Assembly (NCBI RefSeq): GCF_003574035.1
Contig: NZ_QWKY01000015.1
Span: 1 to 55,325, forward strand
Direction: 5' to 3'
Source of the DNA: Meiothermus hypogaeus
GTDB lineage: Bacteria; Deinococcota; Deinococci; Deinococcales; Thermaceae
DNA: 55,325 bases
Shown here: positions 7,829 to 16,867 of the stretch, piece after piece
How the letters are laid out: every line of letters begins with the position of its first letter
How positions within the stretch are numbered: the first letter of the stretch is position 1
Made by a program: the position numbers and the translations under genes
Notes under the pieces: model-generated
Databases searched by the model: none
What the model saw: the letters and a program-made list of their open reading frames with translations, nothing else
What the model was told of the DNA's origin: nothing

Positions 7829-8794
7829 ATGCGGGTGCATCTGATTGCCGTTCAAACCGAGCTGCAAACCGCGCCCTACACCAGCGCCCAGGCCTTCAAT
7901 CAGTATGTGCTCGAGCTAACCCGGGCCGCTACGGAGGGCCTACCCCAGGACGAACCCCGCATTCTGGCCTTCCCCGAGGCGTTTGCCCTGCCCCTGGTGT
8001 TCTGGCTGGAGACCTCGAGGGCTGTGCTCGAGGCTAAAACCAGCCTGCAGGCTGCCCTGCAGTTGCTCCGCGAGCACTGGCCCGCACTCTTGCGGCCTGG
8101 CGTCTGGGGCCCCGCCGCGCTATACCATCTGCGCGCCCCGCTGGTATGGCCGGTGTATGAGCAAGCCTTTCAGGAAGCCGCTCGGGCAGTGCGCGCCTAC
8201 ATTGTGGCCGGCAGTATTTTTAGCCCGCACATGGACTGGGAACCGGTGCAGCAACTCCATCCCCGGGGCAAGGGCGTTTACAACCTGTCGCTGGTCGTTT
8301 CGCCCCAGGGCACCGTGCTGGGGCGCATCCCCAAGGTTCATTTGACCGCCGAGGAACGCCACGCCTTTCTGACGGGCGGTCAACCCGGCAGGCACACCCT
8401 AAAGACCCGCCTGGGCACCCTGGCCAACCTGATCTGCCTGGACGCTTTTCACGACGACCTGATCGAGCAAGCCGACGCCGCCGGGGCCTGGCTGGTGGTG
8501 CAACCCTCGGCCAACGCTGCGCGCTGGGAGGGGCCCTGGAGCGCCGACCCCAGGGAAATAGAGGGCAGTGTCTGGCTGCGCGAAGGGCTGGCTAAAAAAT
8601 TGCAAAACCGCGAAAATCTACGCTATGGGCTTAACCCCATGCTGAACGGACATTTTTACGATCTCTACTTCGAGGGCAAGAGCGGCATCTACCAGGCTGG
8701 TGCGCCATTGGCTCTGGCTGAAAGTGCTACGGGCAACACTTTCGTGCGCGCGGTAGTGGAGATACTTGATTCGCCAAGCAGGTACACCCGTTGA
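7829..8794 (+). CDS. Carbon-nitrogen hydrolase (nitrilase superfamily)
   Basis: A 321-aa member of the nitrilase superfamily, which hydrolyses amides or nitriles using a Glu-Lys-Cys triad. Glu is in ILAFPEAFALPL (~residue 50), Lys in GRIPKVHLTAEE (~170), and Cys in LGTLANLICLDAFHDDL (~205). ICLDAFHDD replaces the more usual ICYDxRFPE. A 30-40 residue insert (REHWPALLRPGVWGPAALYH) sits between the Glu and Lys blocks. ATG 7829 is preceded by TTAGGAAC, a usable Shine-Dalgarno. Substrate is not predictable. It precedes the Rrf2 gene by 56 bp, but the latter appears to have its own leaderless promoter. Confidence 0.85.
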   Translation: MRVHLIAVQTELQTAPYTSAQAFNQYVLELTRAATEGLPQDEPRILAFPEAFALPLVFWLETSRAVLEAKTSLQAALQLLREHWPALLRPGVWGPAALYHLRAPLVWPVYEQAFQEAARAVRAYIVAGSIFSPHMDWEPVQQLHPRGKGVYNLSLVVSPQGTVLGRIPKVHLTAEERHAFLTGGQPGRHTLKTRLGTLANLICLDAFHDDLIEQADAAGAWLVVQPSANAARWEGPWSADPREIEGSVWLREGLAKKLQNRENLRYGLNPMLNGHFYDLYFEGKSGIYQAGAPLALAESATGNTFVRAVVEILDSPSRYTR

Positions 8795-8850
8795 CCTGTT
8801 TCACCTGGCCTTTGGCTTTAGGCTTTCCGCTTTCGGCTAAATTAAGGCCT

Positions 8851-9372
8851 ATGCGCCTCTCCAAAACCGACATCTATGCCTTCAAAACCCTGGGCTACCT
8901 GGGCACCCAGCCCCCCGGGCGCCTGGTGGGGAGCGAGGAACTCAGCCAGGCCACAGGTGTGCGGCACACCTACCTGGTGCGGATTCTGGCTGCGCTGGTC
9001 GGGCACAATCTGGTGGTTTCCAAAAAGGGGCAAGGCGGGGGGTATACGCTGCCTCGCCCACCCGAGGAAATCAATCTACGCGACGTAATCCGGGCCGTAG
9101 ATGGGCCCATTGCCCCACTGGCCTGCGTCAGCCTGAACTGGCCCAAAGCTTGCGCTAAGGAAGCGCACTGCCACGCCCGTAGCGCGGTCTGGCTCAAGGT
9201 GCGCGATGCAGTTTTACAAAGCCTGAGCCAGGTGAGCGTGGCCGACCTGGCCGCCGACTTCCGCCAGGGGGTAGACTATTCAGAGTGCCTGGATCACCTG
9301 CTACCCTCGAGCGAACTGCTCACCCGCCGGGCTACCAAACCGCTTACCCGTCCCAAGCCATCCAAGCGTTAG
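8851..9372 (+). CDS. Rrf2-family transcriptional regulator with three-Cys cluster
   Basis: A 173-aa winged-helix regulator. The N-terminal KTDIYAFKTLGYLGTQ, SEELSQATGVRHTYLVRILAAL and VVSKKGQGGGYTLPRPPEEI are the Rrf2 helix-turn-helix and wing. Three cysteines follow as C-x8-C-x5-C (CVSLNWPKACAKEAHC); IscR/NsrR use C-x5-C-x5-C to hold an Fe-S cluster, so a cluster or thiol sensor is plausible but the first spacing is unusual. Start ATG 8851 follows TAAATT (8838-8843) by 7 nt. The downstream tandem rhodanese, with a palindrome in its upstream region, is the natural candidate target, suggesting sulfur or redox control; this is inference. Confidence 0.8.
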   Translation: MRLSKTDIYAFKTLGYLGTQPPGRLVGSEELSQATGVRHTYLVRILAALVGHNLVVSKKGQGGGYTLPRPPEEINLRDVIRAVDGPIAPLACVSLNWPKACAKEAHCHARSAVWLKVRDAVLQSLSQVSVADLAADFRQGVDYSECLDHLLPSSELLTRRATKPLTRPKPSKR

Positions 9373-9488
9373 CCTGCCGCAGGTGGCCTGGCCCAGCCCG
9401 CCGTGAAACGCACATGCAAACTTGCTTCGGGCTATCGGGCACGTTGCCGTATTGAAACCGAAAACCACCTTGTGTATCATTTCGCCAT

Positions 9489-9511
9489 TAGATTACATTT
9501 TTTGTAATCTA
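9489..9511. promoter_or_regulatory. Palindromic candidate operator upstream of the sulfurtransferase
   Basis: TAGATTACA (9489-9497) and TGTAATCTA (9503-9511) are perfect inverted 9-bp arms around five Ts. The site lies about 30 bp upstream of a possible -10 TAAGCT (9541-9546) with GTGACC at 9519-9524. A/T-rich dyads of this size are typical regulator sites; the adjacent Rrf2 protein is the obvious candidate. It could also be a weak terminator for the Rrf2 gene, though no T-run follows the second arm. Confidence 0.55.
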
Positions 9512-9595
9512 TGTCAGCGTGACCTTTGACAACTTTGCTCTAAGCTGTTTCAGGTTAACTGTTGCAGTGACCAACTGTTCATTTGGAGGTAAGAG

Positions 9596-10456
9596 ATGAG
9601 CTACGCCAACCCCGATGTGCTGGTTTCCACCGACTGGGTGCTGGAGCACCACCAGGACCCCAATATCCGGATTCTCGAGGTCAACGAGGACATCCTGCTC
9701 TACGACACCGGCCATATCCCCGGCAGTCAGAAGATCGACTGGCAGGCCGACCTCTGGGACGACACCATCCGCGAGTTTATCCAACCCCACGAGCTGGCCG
9801 CCCTGTTTGAGCGTTTGGGCATCTCCAACGACACCACCATCGTGCTCTATGGCGACAAAAACAACTGGTGGGCAGCCTATGCCTTCTGGTTCTTTAGCTA
9901 CAACGGACACAAACACCTCAAGCTGATGAACGGCGGGCGCATCAAGTGGACACAAGAAAACAAGCCCCTCACCACCGAAGTTCCTACCTATCCCAAGGGC
10001 AACTACACGCCTGGAAAGCGCGACCCCAGCCTGCGGGCCTTCCGCGACGAGGTACTGGCACACCTGGAAAAGGTCAAAGCGGGCAAGGGCGCACTGGTGG
10101 ACGTGCGTAGCCCTGCAGAGTTCACCGGCGAAAAAACGCACATGCCGGAGTACCCCCAGGAAGGGGTGCTGCGTGGGGGGCACATCCCTGGTGCCAAAAG
10201 CATTCCCTGGGCCACCACCGTCAACCCCGACGGCACCTTTAAGAGCGCTGACGAACTGCGCGCCATTTACGAGCCCAAAGGCGTGACCCCCGACAAAGAG
10301 GTAATCGCTTACTGCCGCATCGCCGAGCGCAGCAGCCATAGCTGGTTTGTGCTCAAGCACCTGCTGGGCTACCCCAACGTCAAGAACTACGACGGAAGCT
10401 GGACGGAGTGGGGCAATGCGGTGGGTGTCCCTATCGAAAAAGGCCCGGAAAAGTAG
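9596..10456 (+). CDS. sseA: Thiosulfate/3-mercaptopyruvate sulfurtransferase (tandem rhodanese)
   Basis: A 286-aa two-domain rhodanese. The first domain (~residues 8-130) starts [20 protein letters not shown] and contains [12 protein letters not shown] but has no catalytic Cys ([20 protein letters not shown]). The second (~150-280) has [26 protein letters not shown] and the active loop [12 protein letters not shown], where the Cys carries the persulfide. CRxAERSSHxW is typical of actinobacterial/Thermus thiosulfate sulfurtransferases. GGAGGTAAGAG precedes the ATG. It transfers sulfane sulfur to cyanide or thiol acceptors in the cytosol. Confidence 0.92.
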   Translation: MSYANPDVLVSTDWVLEHHQDPNIRILEVNEDILLYDTGHIPGSQKIDWQADLWDDTIREFIQPHELAALFERLGISNDTTIVLYGDKNNWWAAYAFWFFSYNGHKHLKLMNGGRIKWTQENKPLTTEVPTYPKGNYTPGKRDPSLRAFRDEVLAHLEKVKAGKGALVDVRSPAEFTGEKTHMPEYPQEGVLRGGHIPGAKSIPWATTVNPDGTFKSADELRAIYEPKGVTPDKEVIAYCRIAERSSHSWFVLKHLLGYPNVKNYDGSWTEWGNAVGVPIEKGPEK

Positions 10457-10481
10457 CTTCAAGCAGCTTACCTGTAGCCTT

Positions 10482-10515
10482 TCCCTCCCTGCTCGTCGTG
10501 CGGGGGGGATTTTTT
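10482..10515 (+). terminator. Rho-independent terminator after the sulfurtransferase
   Basis: A CCCTCCC run (10483-10489) can pair with GGGGGGG (10502-10508) through one G-U pair, and a T6 run (10510-10515) follows 26 bp after the stop codon. Repeat copy C begins directly at its end. Confidence 0.65.
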
Positions 10516-10680
10516 ATACCGGATTCAAAAAGGCAGTTTACAAAAACCAAAAAAACCAGAGGCTGTCTTTTTGAATCCTAGAGCACACCCCTCCCTTGAG
10601 TACCGGCGCTAGCCGGGGGCCGATGGCCCTTCACTGTCGGTCGGCGAAGAAATCGTCTCCTTTCCAAGGGGCGGTATCGT
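10516..10680 (+). repeat. MITE-like palindromic element, copy C (right end truncated)
   Basis: Begins ATACCGGATTC, carries the 16-bp A/T-rich stem with one mismatch (GGCAG for GACAG), the GC-rich palindromic block, and only the first half of the 38-bp unit before homology stops at about 10680. The second stem and right terminal repeat are gone. The break lies ~40 bp upstream of the -10 box of the next gene. Confidence 0.85.
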
Positions 10681-10734
10681 CAAGTATGGCCCCATGCATT
10701 ACCTAACGGGTGTAATCAGGCTAGACTGGGGGAA

Positions 10735-12081
10735 ATGTCCGATACCACATCCGACTTTGAAATCCATCCACATGAACGTCGGGCCCTGGAGGCGCTCCTG
10801 CAATTTCCGCTTACCGAGGCGCTTTTTGGCCGTCGGAGCCGCCGCTTTGCCCTGGGGGGCGAGCTACCCGAGGGGCCACTGGCCTACAAATCGCGCTACG
10901 AGCCCTATCCCCTTTCGGAGCTCGAGCGCCTGCTCATCCTCACCACGGTAGGCGGCCTGACCGGCTGGCACAACCTGATCAGCCACCACAAAAACGTGGC
11001 CCCCAAGCTGCCCAGCTATTCGGGCATGGCCGCCGGGCGCACCTTCCCCAGCGCTGCAGGCTTCCACACCAGCCAGATTTTCTTCACCGATGATAGCGGT
11101 ACTTACACCTTCAAAACCCGCGACGCCAACCCGCCGGTAGCCCGCAATTCCCAAGGACAGGTAGACCCGGTGGCGCTGCTGCTGGCGCATAAGCAGTACA
11201 TTGTGCGGCTCTCTGACTCCCGGCTCTACATTCCCCCCCACGAGCCCTACATGGCCGGCCACAACGCCTGGAACGCCAATAAACCGGGCTCGCTACTGGT
11301 CTGGCCCATCGCCGACGTGGCCCAACACCAGTTGCTGAAACTGCTGTTCATTGCCCAGAACGGCTTTGTGCTCTACGACGACGTACACAACCGGAGCATT
11401 CCAGGGCTGGAAAAGTTCAAGGATTACGTCGCCGTGGACAAACCCTATCCCCTCACCGCTTTCGACCAGGCCACCCTGGCCGAAGTGTCGGCCGAGATAA
11501 GCGCAGCGGTATTTGCGGGCCACCTGATGCAGCAGGCCATGGGCCTGGGCGGCTGGATGCTCAACGGACTTGACCGGGTACGAACCCTGGGGGCCTCGGG
11601 CGACCCCGCAGTGCCGGGCCTGGGCTTCCGCTACGATTTCAAGCCCGGCTGGTCGCGGCCCAACCCCACCGGCCTCGAGGGCGTTTTTGAAGGCTACTGC
11701 CCCCCTCACTACCCCCACATGAAGGCTGCCGTAGAGGCCCTGGTCGAGCGCAAATATAAGGCGGGCGGCCCCTTTAACCCCGAAACCCCCGGCCCCTGGA
11801 AAGATAGCAAAGCGGTACGCTCCCAGGCCTTCCCCCACGCGGAGTGGCTGGTGGAGGTTGTGGCCCTGCAGGCCCAATACCTGTTCGATACCTTCGGGAA
11901 GTTCCCGGCCACCGTTCCTACCATCTACAGCCTAATGTTTTTACAGACCCACCACCTCGACCTCGAGTACTACGACAGGTTCTTTGAGCCAGGGGCCTAC
12001 CTGCAAACCCACCGTGAACACCTGGAAAAGTGGCATGGGGTGCGGCTGGAGGATTTACCAAAAAGAGACGATGGTCGATAG
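10735..12081 (+). CDS. Unknown 448-aa protein, possible divergent nitroreductase-like fold
   Basis: No confident family. The stretch GRRSRRFALGGELPEGPLAYKS followed by PLSELERLLILTTVGGLTGW resembles the FMN-binding RRSxR start of nitroreductases. GRTFPSAAGFHTSQIFF recalls the PSAG block of SagB-type oxidoreductases, and HLMQQAMGLGGWMLNGLDRV resembles the ALGLG-x-W FMN segment. No Cys pair, signal peptide or membrane helix; rich in His, Tyr and Pro. Start ATG 10735 lies 7 nt after TAGACT (10722-10727), so leaderless expression is likely. It could be an FMN oxidoreductase or a new family sharing that fold; I treat it as hypothetical. Confidence 0.6.
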   Translation: MSDTTSDFEIHPHERRALEALLQFPLTEALFGRRSRRFALGGELPEGPLAYKSRYEPYPLSELERLLILTTVGGLTGWHNLISHHKNVAPKLPSYSGMAAGRTFPSAAGFHTSQIFFTDDSGTYTFKTRDANPPVARNSQGQVDPVALLLAHKQYIVRLSDSRLYIPPHEPYMAGHNAWNANKPGSLLVWPIADVAQHQLLKLLFIAQNGFVLYDDVHNRSIPGLEKFKDYVAVDKPYPLTAFDQATLAEVSAEISAAVFAGHLMQQAMGLGGWMLNGLDRVRTLGASGDPAVPGLGFRYDFKPGWSRPNPTGLEGVFEGYCPPHYPHMKAAVEALVERKYKAGGPFNPETPGPWKDSKAVRSQAFPHAEWLVEVVALQAQYLFDTFGKFPATVPTIYSLMFLQTHHLDLEYYDRFFEPGAYLQTHREHLEKWHGVRLEDLPKRDDGR

Positions 12082-12130
12082 ACGATGGTCAATGATCGGT
12101 GGCCAATTTTGTCCAGCCCGTTCTGTTTTG

Positions 12131-12448
12131 CTATTGGCTATTGGCTTCTTTTCGCAGCTTTTGCAGGCCCCCCTCGAGGTTGTACACCAGCTCATAACCC
12201 GCAGCTTCAAGGTACAGCCCTGCCAGCTCGCTCATCACTCCCCGCTCACAGACAAGCAGGATGGGGCGGTCTTTGGGCAGGTTGTGGTTGCCATGCTGGA
12301 TGTCGTGCAGGGGAATGTGCACAGCTCCCTCGAAGTCGTCTTGGTTGTAATGTTCGGGCGGGCGTACGTCCACCACCAGCGGATTGTCTTGCATAAAGCT
12401 TTTGAGCAACTCGGATTTCAGGGTACGCATGTCTATAAGATAAGGCAT
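12131..12448 (-). CDS. Single-domain rhodanese-like protein
   Basis: A 105-aa rhodanese domain: PLVVDVRPPEHYNQDDFEGA, VHIPLHDIQHG, then RPILLVCERGVMSELAGLYL, where Cys 67 heads the active-site loop CERGVMS, and GYELVYNLEGGLQKL. The loop CxRGxxS is the usual six-residue rhodanese cradle, so it should be catalytically competent as a sulfur carrier or transferase. ATG 12448 is chosen because it gives the normal short N-terminal helix; ATG 12430 is possible. The open frame upstream, antisense to carB, is not part of the gene. It lies convergent to the 448-aa gene and divergent from carB. Confidence 0.88.
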   Translation of the reverse strand: MPYLIDMRTLKSELLKSFMQDNPLVVDVRPPEHYNQDDFEGAVHIPLHDIQHGNHNLPKDRPILLVCERGVMSELAGLYLEAAGYELVYNLEGGLQKLRKEANSQ

Positions 12449-12523
12449 CGTGCCGAGGGGCGATTGCCCTGAAGAAGCAATGTTCGGGAGGAAAGCAAGT
12501 TGTAAGTGGTTTTTGCCGAGACT

Positions 12524-12545
12524 GCCACCCCAGGGGGCTTTTTTT
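12524..12545 (+). terminator. Short GC hairpin with T7 run upstream of carB
   Basis: GCCACCCCAGGGGGC folds as a small stem and is followed by seven Ts (12539-12545). It points toward carB and would stop read-through from upstream or act in a carB leader. The stem is short, so function is uncertain. No PyrR-type leader was recognised. Confidence 0.45.
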
Positions 12546-12634
12546 GAAGTTTGAAAGTTTATGCCAATAACCTGAATCAGTATGCAAAGCCCCGTAGCCA
12601 GAAGGCGGGATAAGTGATATTCTCTCCCCTTGGT

Positions 12635-15600
12635 ATGCCCGCCCGCACCGACCTCAAAAAAATACTCATCATTGGCTCTGGCCCCATCACCATCGGCCAG
12701 GCCGCCGAATTCGACTACTCCGGCACCCAGGCCGTCAAGGCCCTGCGCAGCGTGGGCTACGAGGTGGTGCTGGCCAACTCCAACCCCGCTACCATCATGA
12801 CCGACCCCGAGCTTTCGGAGGGGACGTATCTCGAGCCCCTCACGGTGGAGTTCCTGGAAAAAATCATCGCCGCCGAGCGCCCGGACGCCCTGCTCCCAAC
12901 CCTGGGGGGACAGACCGCGCTCAACCTCTCCATGGCCCTTTTCGAGCAGGGGATTCTGGACAAATACGGGGTGGAGTTGATTGGGGCCAATGCCGCCGCC
13001 ATCAAGAAGGGCGAAGACCGCGAAGAATTCCAGAAGGCCATGCTGAAAATTGGGGTGGACGTGCCCCGGGGCAAGATGGTGCACAGCCTGGAAGAGGGGC
13101 TGGCCTTTGCCCGCGAGGTGACCGGCTATCCGGTGGTGGTGCGGCCCAGCTTTACCCTGGGAGGCACCGGCGGGGGTATTGCCGAAAACGAAGCAGAGTT
13201 CATTGAGATTCTCACCCGTGGGCTCTCGCTCTCCCCCACCCACTCCGCACTTGTGGAGGAGTCTATTGTGGGCTGGAAGGAGTACGAGCTCGAGGTCATG
13301 CGCGACAAGAACGACACCGTGGTAATCATCACCTCCATCGAGAACGTAGACCCCATGGGCGTCCATACCGGCGACTCCATTACCGTAGCCCCGGCCCAGA
13401 CCCTTTCGGACGTGGAGTACCAGCGCATGCGCGACGCGGCCATCGCCATCATCCGCGAGATTGGTGTGGAGACCGGCGGCTCCAACATCCAGTTCGCCAT
13501 TGACCCCAAGACCGGGCGCATGATCGTGATCGAGATGAACCCCAGGGTCTCGCGCTCCAGTGCCCTGGCTTCCAAGGCCACCGGCTTCCCTATTGCCAAG
13601 ATTGCCGCTCTGCTGGCGGTAGGCTACACCCTGGACGAAATCCCCAACGACATCACCCAAAAAACCCCGGCCTCCTTCGAACCCACCATCGACTATGTGG
13701 TCACCAAGATTCCCCGCTTCGCCTTCGAAAAGTTCAGCACTTTGCCCAACGTGAACCCGGGCGGCTTTTCCGACCGGCTGGGCACCCAGATGAAGAGCGT
13801 GGGCGAGGTGATGGCCATTGGCCGCACCTTCAAAGAGTCCTTTGGCAAGGCCCTGCGGAGCCTCGAGGCCGACGTGCGAGCGGAGTTTTCCACCTACACC
13901 ACCGAGGAGCTATGGGCCCGGCTCTACCCCAGCCCTACGCGAATTTATGCAATCCTGGAGCTGTTGCGGCGGGGCGAGCAGGTGGACAACCTCTATGACA
14001 AAACCCGCATCGAGCCCTGGTTCCTGACCCAGCTCAAGGAAATAGTGGAGGCCGAGCACGACCTCGAGACCGAAAGCCACCGGCTGCAGGACGCCGAGGA
14101 CTGGCGCTACGTGAAGAGCCTGGGCCTGTCCGACGCCCAGGTGGGCGAACTGGTGGGGGTCTCCGAGGCAGCGGCCCGCAAGCAGCGCCTGGCCGCAGGC
14201 TCCAGGCCGGTCTACAAAACCGTGGATACCTGCGCGGCCGAGTTCGAGGCCTACACCCCCTACCACTACAGCGCCTACGAGCTGGAAGACGAGGTACGCC
14301 CGACCAGCAAGCCCAAGGTGGTGATCCTGGGCAGTGGCCCCATCCGCATCGGGCAGGGGGTGGAGTTCGACTACGCCACCGTGCACGCAGTCTGGGCCCT
14401 GCGAGAAGCCGGTTTTGAAACCATTATGGTCAACTCCAACCCCGAGACCGTGAGCACCGACTACGACACCGCCGACCGCCTCTACTTTGAGCCTCTAACC
14501 CTCGAGGACGTGCTCAACCTGACCGAGCACGAGCATCCCCTGGGGGCAATTGCCACCCTGGGCGGCCAAACCCCCCTCAAGTTGGCTAAAAAGCTTGCCG
14601 ATGCCGGGGTAACCCTGCTGGGCACCCCCTGGGAGGCCATCCACAGGGCCGAAGACCGCGCCGAGTTCAACCGGCTTTGCGCCGAACTGGGCATTCCTCA
14701 GCCCAAAGGGGCCGTCGCCCGCACCCCAGAGGAAGCTCTGCAACTGGCTGAGACCCTCGGCTACCCCCTGATGGCCCGGCCCAGCTACGTACTGGGGGGG
14801 CGGGCCATGCAGGTCGTGCAAAACGCTGAGGAGCTGCGCTGGTATCTGAACGGCATCTATGCGGCCCTGGCCGAGCGGCCGTCGATTCTATTGGACCAGT
14901 ACCTGGATAATGCACTCGAGCTCGACGTGGACGCCCTCTGCGACGGCAACCGGGTGGTGGTGGCCGGCATCATGGAGCACATCGAGCGGGCCGGGGTTCA
15001 CTCGGGCGACTCGGCGACCATCCTGCCCCCCATTTCACTTTCGCCCGAGCAGCTTGAAACCGTCAAAGAATACACCCGCAAGCTGGCCTTAAGCGTGGGG
15101 GTCAGGGGCCTTATCAACGTGCAGTACGCCGTCAAGAACGGCACAGTCTACATTCTGGAAGCCAACCCCCGGGCCTCGCGCACGGTGCCGTTCGTTTCCA
15201 AGGCCATCGGTCATCCGCTGGCCAAGTACGCTGCCCTGATTGCGGTGGGCAAAACCCTAGAAGAGCTGGACTTCACCGAGGACCCCACCCCCGGCTTCTA
15301 CTCGGTCAAGGAGGTGCTCATCCCCTGGCTCAAGTTCCCCGGTGTGATCCCGGTGCTGGGGCCGGAGATGCGCTCCACCGGCGAGAGCATGGGCCTCGAC
15401 ACCGACCCCTACCTGGCCTACTACCGGGCCGAGCTAGGTGTGGGCCAGCGGCTGCCACTCTCGGGCAACGTGCGTTTTATCGACGCCGACAGCCTGAAAG
15501 CCGACTGGTTGGCGGCCGGGTTTGAGGTCTCCGAAGACGACTACGACCTGCTGATCGCCCTTACCCCCCACCCCGAGCTGCGACGGGCCGTGGAGACCGG

Positions 15601-15712
15601 CAAGCCTTTCATCACCACTTTGGAAGGGGCAAAGTGGAGCCTCGAGGCCATCCGGCGGGCCCGCAGCTTTGGCCTGCCGGTCAGGTCGTTGCAAAGCTGG
15701 CATACTGGGTAG
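12635..15712 (+). CDS. carB: Carbamoyl-phosphate synthase large subunit
   Basis: Makes carbamoyl phosphate from bicarbonate, ammonia (delivered by CarA) and two ATP, for arginine and pyrimidine synthesis. Two homologous halves are evident: [20 protein letters not shown] / [19 protein letters not shown], with ATP-grasp domains ([23 protein letters not shown]) and [10 protein letters not shown] / [11 protein letters not shown] metal-carboxylate blocks. [20 protein letters not shown] is diagnostic. At 1025 aa it is ~50 residues shorter than E. coli CarB; the deficit is in the C-terminal allosteric MGS-like domain, which is abbreviated here. Start ATG 12635 matches the family MPxRTDxK N-terminus; a TATTCT box lies 11 nt upstream. 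carA is not adjacent. Confidence 0.97.
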   Translation: MPARTDLKKILIIGSGPITIGQAAEFDYSGTQAVKALRSVGYEVVLANSNPATIMTDPELSEGTYLEPLTVEFLEKIIAAERPDALLPTLGGQTALNLSMALFEQGILDKYGVELIGANAAAIKKGEDREEFQKAMLKIGVDVPRGKMVHSLEEGLAFAREVTGYPVVVRPSFTLGGTGGGIAENEAEFIEILTRGLSLSPTHSALVEESIVGWKEYELEVMRDKNDTVVIITSIENVDPMGVHTGDSITVAPAQTLSDVEYQRMRDAAIAIIREIGVETGGSNIQFAIDPKTGRMIVIEMNPRVSRSSALASKATGFPIAKIAALLAVGYTLDEIPNDITQKTPASFEPTIDYVVTKIPRFAFEKFSTLPNVNPGGFSDRLGTQMKSVGEVMAIGRTFKESFGKALRSLEADVRAEFSTYTTEELWARLYPSPTRIYAILELLRRGEQVDNLYDKTRIEPWFLTQLKEIVEAEHDLETESHRLQDAEDWRYVKSLGLSDAQVGELVGVSEAAARKQRLAAGSRPVYKTVDTCAAEFEAYTPYHYSAYELEDEVRPTSKPKVVILGSGPIRIGQGVEFDYATVHAVWALREAGFETIMVNSNPETVSTDYDTADRLYFEPLTLEDVLNLTEHEHPLGAIATLGGQTPLKLAKKLADAGVTLLGTPWEAIHRAEDRAEFNRLCAELGIPQPKGAVARTPEEALQLAETLGYPLMARPSYVLGGRAMQVVQNAEELRWYLNGIYAALAERPSILLDQYLDNALELDVDALCDGNRVVVAGIMEHIERAGVHSGDSATILPPISLSPEQLETVKEYTRKLALSVGVRGLINVQYAVKNGTVYILEANPRASRTVPFVSKAIGHPLAKYAALIAVGKTLEELDFTEDPTPGFYSVKEVLIPWLKFPGVIPVLGPEMRSTGESMGLDTDPYLAYYRAELGVGQRLPLSGNVRFIDADSLKADWLAAGFEVSEDDYDLLIALTPHPELRRAVETGKPFITTLEGAKWSLEAIRRARSFGLPVRSLQSWHTG

Positions 15713-16076
15713 GTGTTCCGCGACCCCCCTCGAGCCTTGGGAAATTGGGGTCTATCCCCTGCTTTCCCTGGCCCTCATGGCCTGGCTCTCCTGGCCGCCG
15801 ACCTTCCACTGGAACCAGGTGCTGCGCTGGGAAACCCTGCTGTGGGTTGGGTTGGGCATCGGCGAAATCTACCGATTACGCCACCTGCGCCCAGGACTCT
15901 CCAGGGTCATTCTGATCGCCTTACCCCTGAGCCTGAGCTTTGCCCTGTTCAACCCAGGCGACACGCGCCTGATTTTCTGGATGGCCATGGGGCTATTGGG
16001 ATATCTGTGGTTACTGGAGTCTATCCCCGAGGTCTTGCGGCGGGTAGGCCAGTGGCTAAGGCAACGCAAAAAATAA
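15669..16076 (+). CDS. Small polytopic membrane protein after carB
   Basis: An open frame of 135 codons with four hydrophobic stretches: [47 protein letters not shown] and [18 protein letters not shown], ending in a basic tail ([12 protein letters not shown]). The start is unclear: the frame opens with TTG at 15669, inside the end of carB, and no good Shine-Dalgarno precedes it. Either translation is coupled to carB termination or the real start is an internal codon near 15755-15780. Clean hydrophobic periodicity and the terminal basic cluster support a real gene. No family recognised. Confidence 0.6.
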   Translation: MACRSGRCKAGILGRCSATPLEPWEIGVYPLLSLALMAWLSWPPTFHWNQVLRWETLLWVGLGIGEIYRLRHLRPGLSRVILIALPLSLSFALFNPGDTRLIFWMAMGLLGYLWLLESIPEVLRRVGQWLRQRKK

Positions 16077-16100
16077 CCGGAGTGGGTAATCCACTCCGGT
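16068..16100 (-). terminator. Rho-independent terminator of the rplS operon
   Basis: Perfect 10-bp arms ACCGGAGTGG (16076-16085) and CCACTCCGGT (16091-16100) with loop GTAAT. Read on the minus strand the hairpin is followed at once by TATTTTTT, so it terminates transcripts arriving from rplS, 93 nt after its stop. It also overlaps the last base of the convergent membrane-protein gene. Confidence 0.88.
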
Positions 16101-16192
16101 CTTGCCCGACGAGCCTTATCGCGTTTCCCACATTTACGCTACACGCGATAGCTTCCAAAGGATGCTGTGTGGGGTATTCGTGGGAGGCCGCT

Positions 16193-16678
16193 CTATTCCT
16201 TGTTTTCTTCAGCCACTTCGCTGGCCTGGGCCGCGCTTTCGGCTTCTTGCCTGGCAGCCTCAGCAGCCTTGGCTTCGGCGGCTTCTTTAGCAGCCACCGC
16301 ACGGGCTTCCACATCCTGGTTGAGGCGCTTGCGGTCGCCTTTGATGCGCGCCGCTTTACCACGCAGTTCACGCAGGTAGTAAAGCTTGGCCCGGCGCACC
16401 TTACCCCGACTCACAACCTGCACACTCTCGATGAGCGGTGAGTTGAAGGGAAATACCCGCTCCACCCCTTCGTTGAAGGAGATTTTACGTACCGTGAAAG
16501 CGCTGTTGAAGCCGTTGCGCTTAATCTTCAGCACCACGCCTTCGTAGGCCTGTACGCGGGTACGGTTGCCTTCCACCACCTTGTAGTTGACCCGCACGGT
16601 ATCGCCGGGTTTGAACTGGGGGATGTCGGTACGGGTGTACTTCTTTTCTACTACTTTGAGCAAAGCACCACGGTTCAT
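16193..16678 (-). CDS. rplS: 50S ribosomal protein L19
   Basis: Structural protein of the large subunit at the 30S-50S interface. [74 protein letters not shown] and [15 protein letters not shown] cover the whole family core. Beyond residue ~115 it carries an extra Ala/Glu-rich helical tail ([20 protein letters not shown]), longer than most L19; Thermus L19 is also extended. ATG 16678 has AAGGAG upstream; a longer open frame to 16774 is leader sequence. It has its own consensus promoter and a structured 5' leader although it ends the rpsP-rimM-trmD cluster. Confidence 0.95.
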   Translation of the reverse strand: MNRGALLKVVEKKYTRTDIPQFKPGDTVRVNYKVVEGNRTRVQAYEGVVLKIKRNGFNSAFTVRKISFNEGVERVFPFNSPLIESVQVVSRGKVRRAKLYYLRELRGKAARIKGDRKRLNQDVEARAVAAKEAAEAKAAEAARQEAESAAQASEVAEENKE

Positions 16679-16800
16679 GGTCTGACTCCTTGTTCCAGCG
16701 GAACCTACTTGTGCGCCTTTTGCCTTAGGCAAAACTGCGGGTTCATGGATACTTGCCCTCAAACGTACCCGCAAAGCAGATACTCGGGACAGGTCAGCAA
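16679..16800 (-). ncRNA. Structured 5' leader of rplS, candidate L19 autoregulatory element
   Basis: Between the predicted start site (~16800) and the ATG the ~120-nt leader contains three stems: TGCGGGT (16736-16742) with ACCCGCA (16767-16773); TTTTGCC (16718-16724) with GGCAAAA (16728-16734), loop of 3; and GTTCC (16692-16696) with GGAAC (16700-16704), the last directly next to the Shine-Dalgarno. Ribosomal-protein leaders for L19 are known in other phyla; similarity to those was not recognised. Confidence 0.5.
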
Positions 16801-16806
16801 GTTGTG

Positions 16807-16835
16807 ATTCTAGCAGCCGGGAAGGAGCTTGTCAA
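16807..16835 (-). promoter_or_regulatory. Consensus promoter for rplS
   Basis: On the minus strand TTGACA (16830-16835) and TAGAAT (16807-16812) are separated by exactly 17 nt. It lies between trmD and rplS, so L19 can be made independently of the rest of the cluster. Confidence 0.85.
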
Positions 16836-16867
16836 AATCGGTGCTGTCGGTGGGTAGCAACGGTAGT

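Noticed and set aside
9509-10462. 317-codon open frame antisense to sseA
   Set aside because: It lies opposite a clear two-domain rhodanese and shows no recognisable domain.
12449-13660. Long open frame antisense to carB joined to the rhodanese gene
   Set aside because: It is a by-product of GC-rich codon bias opposite carB; the rhodanese domain starts at 12448.
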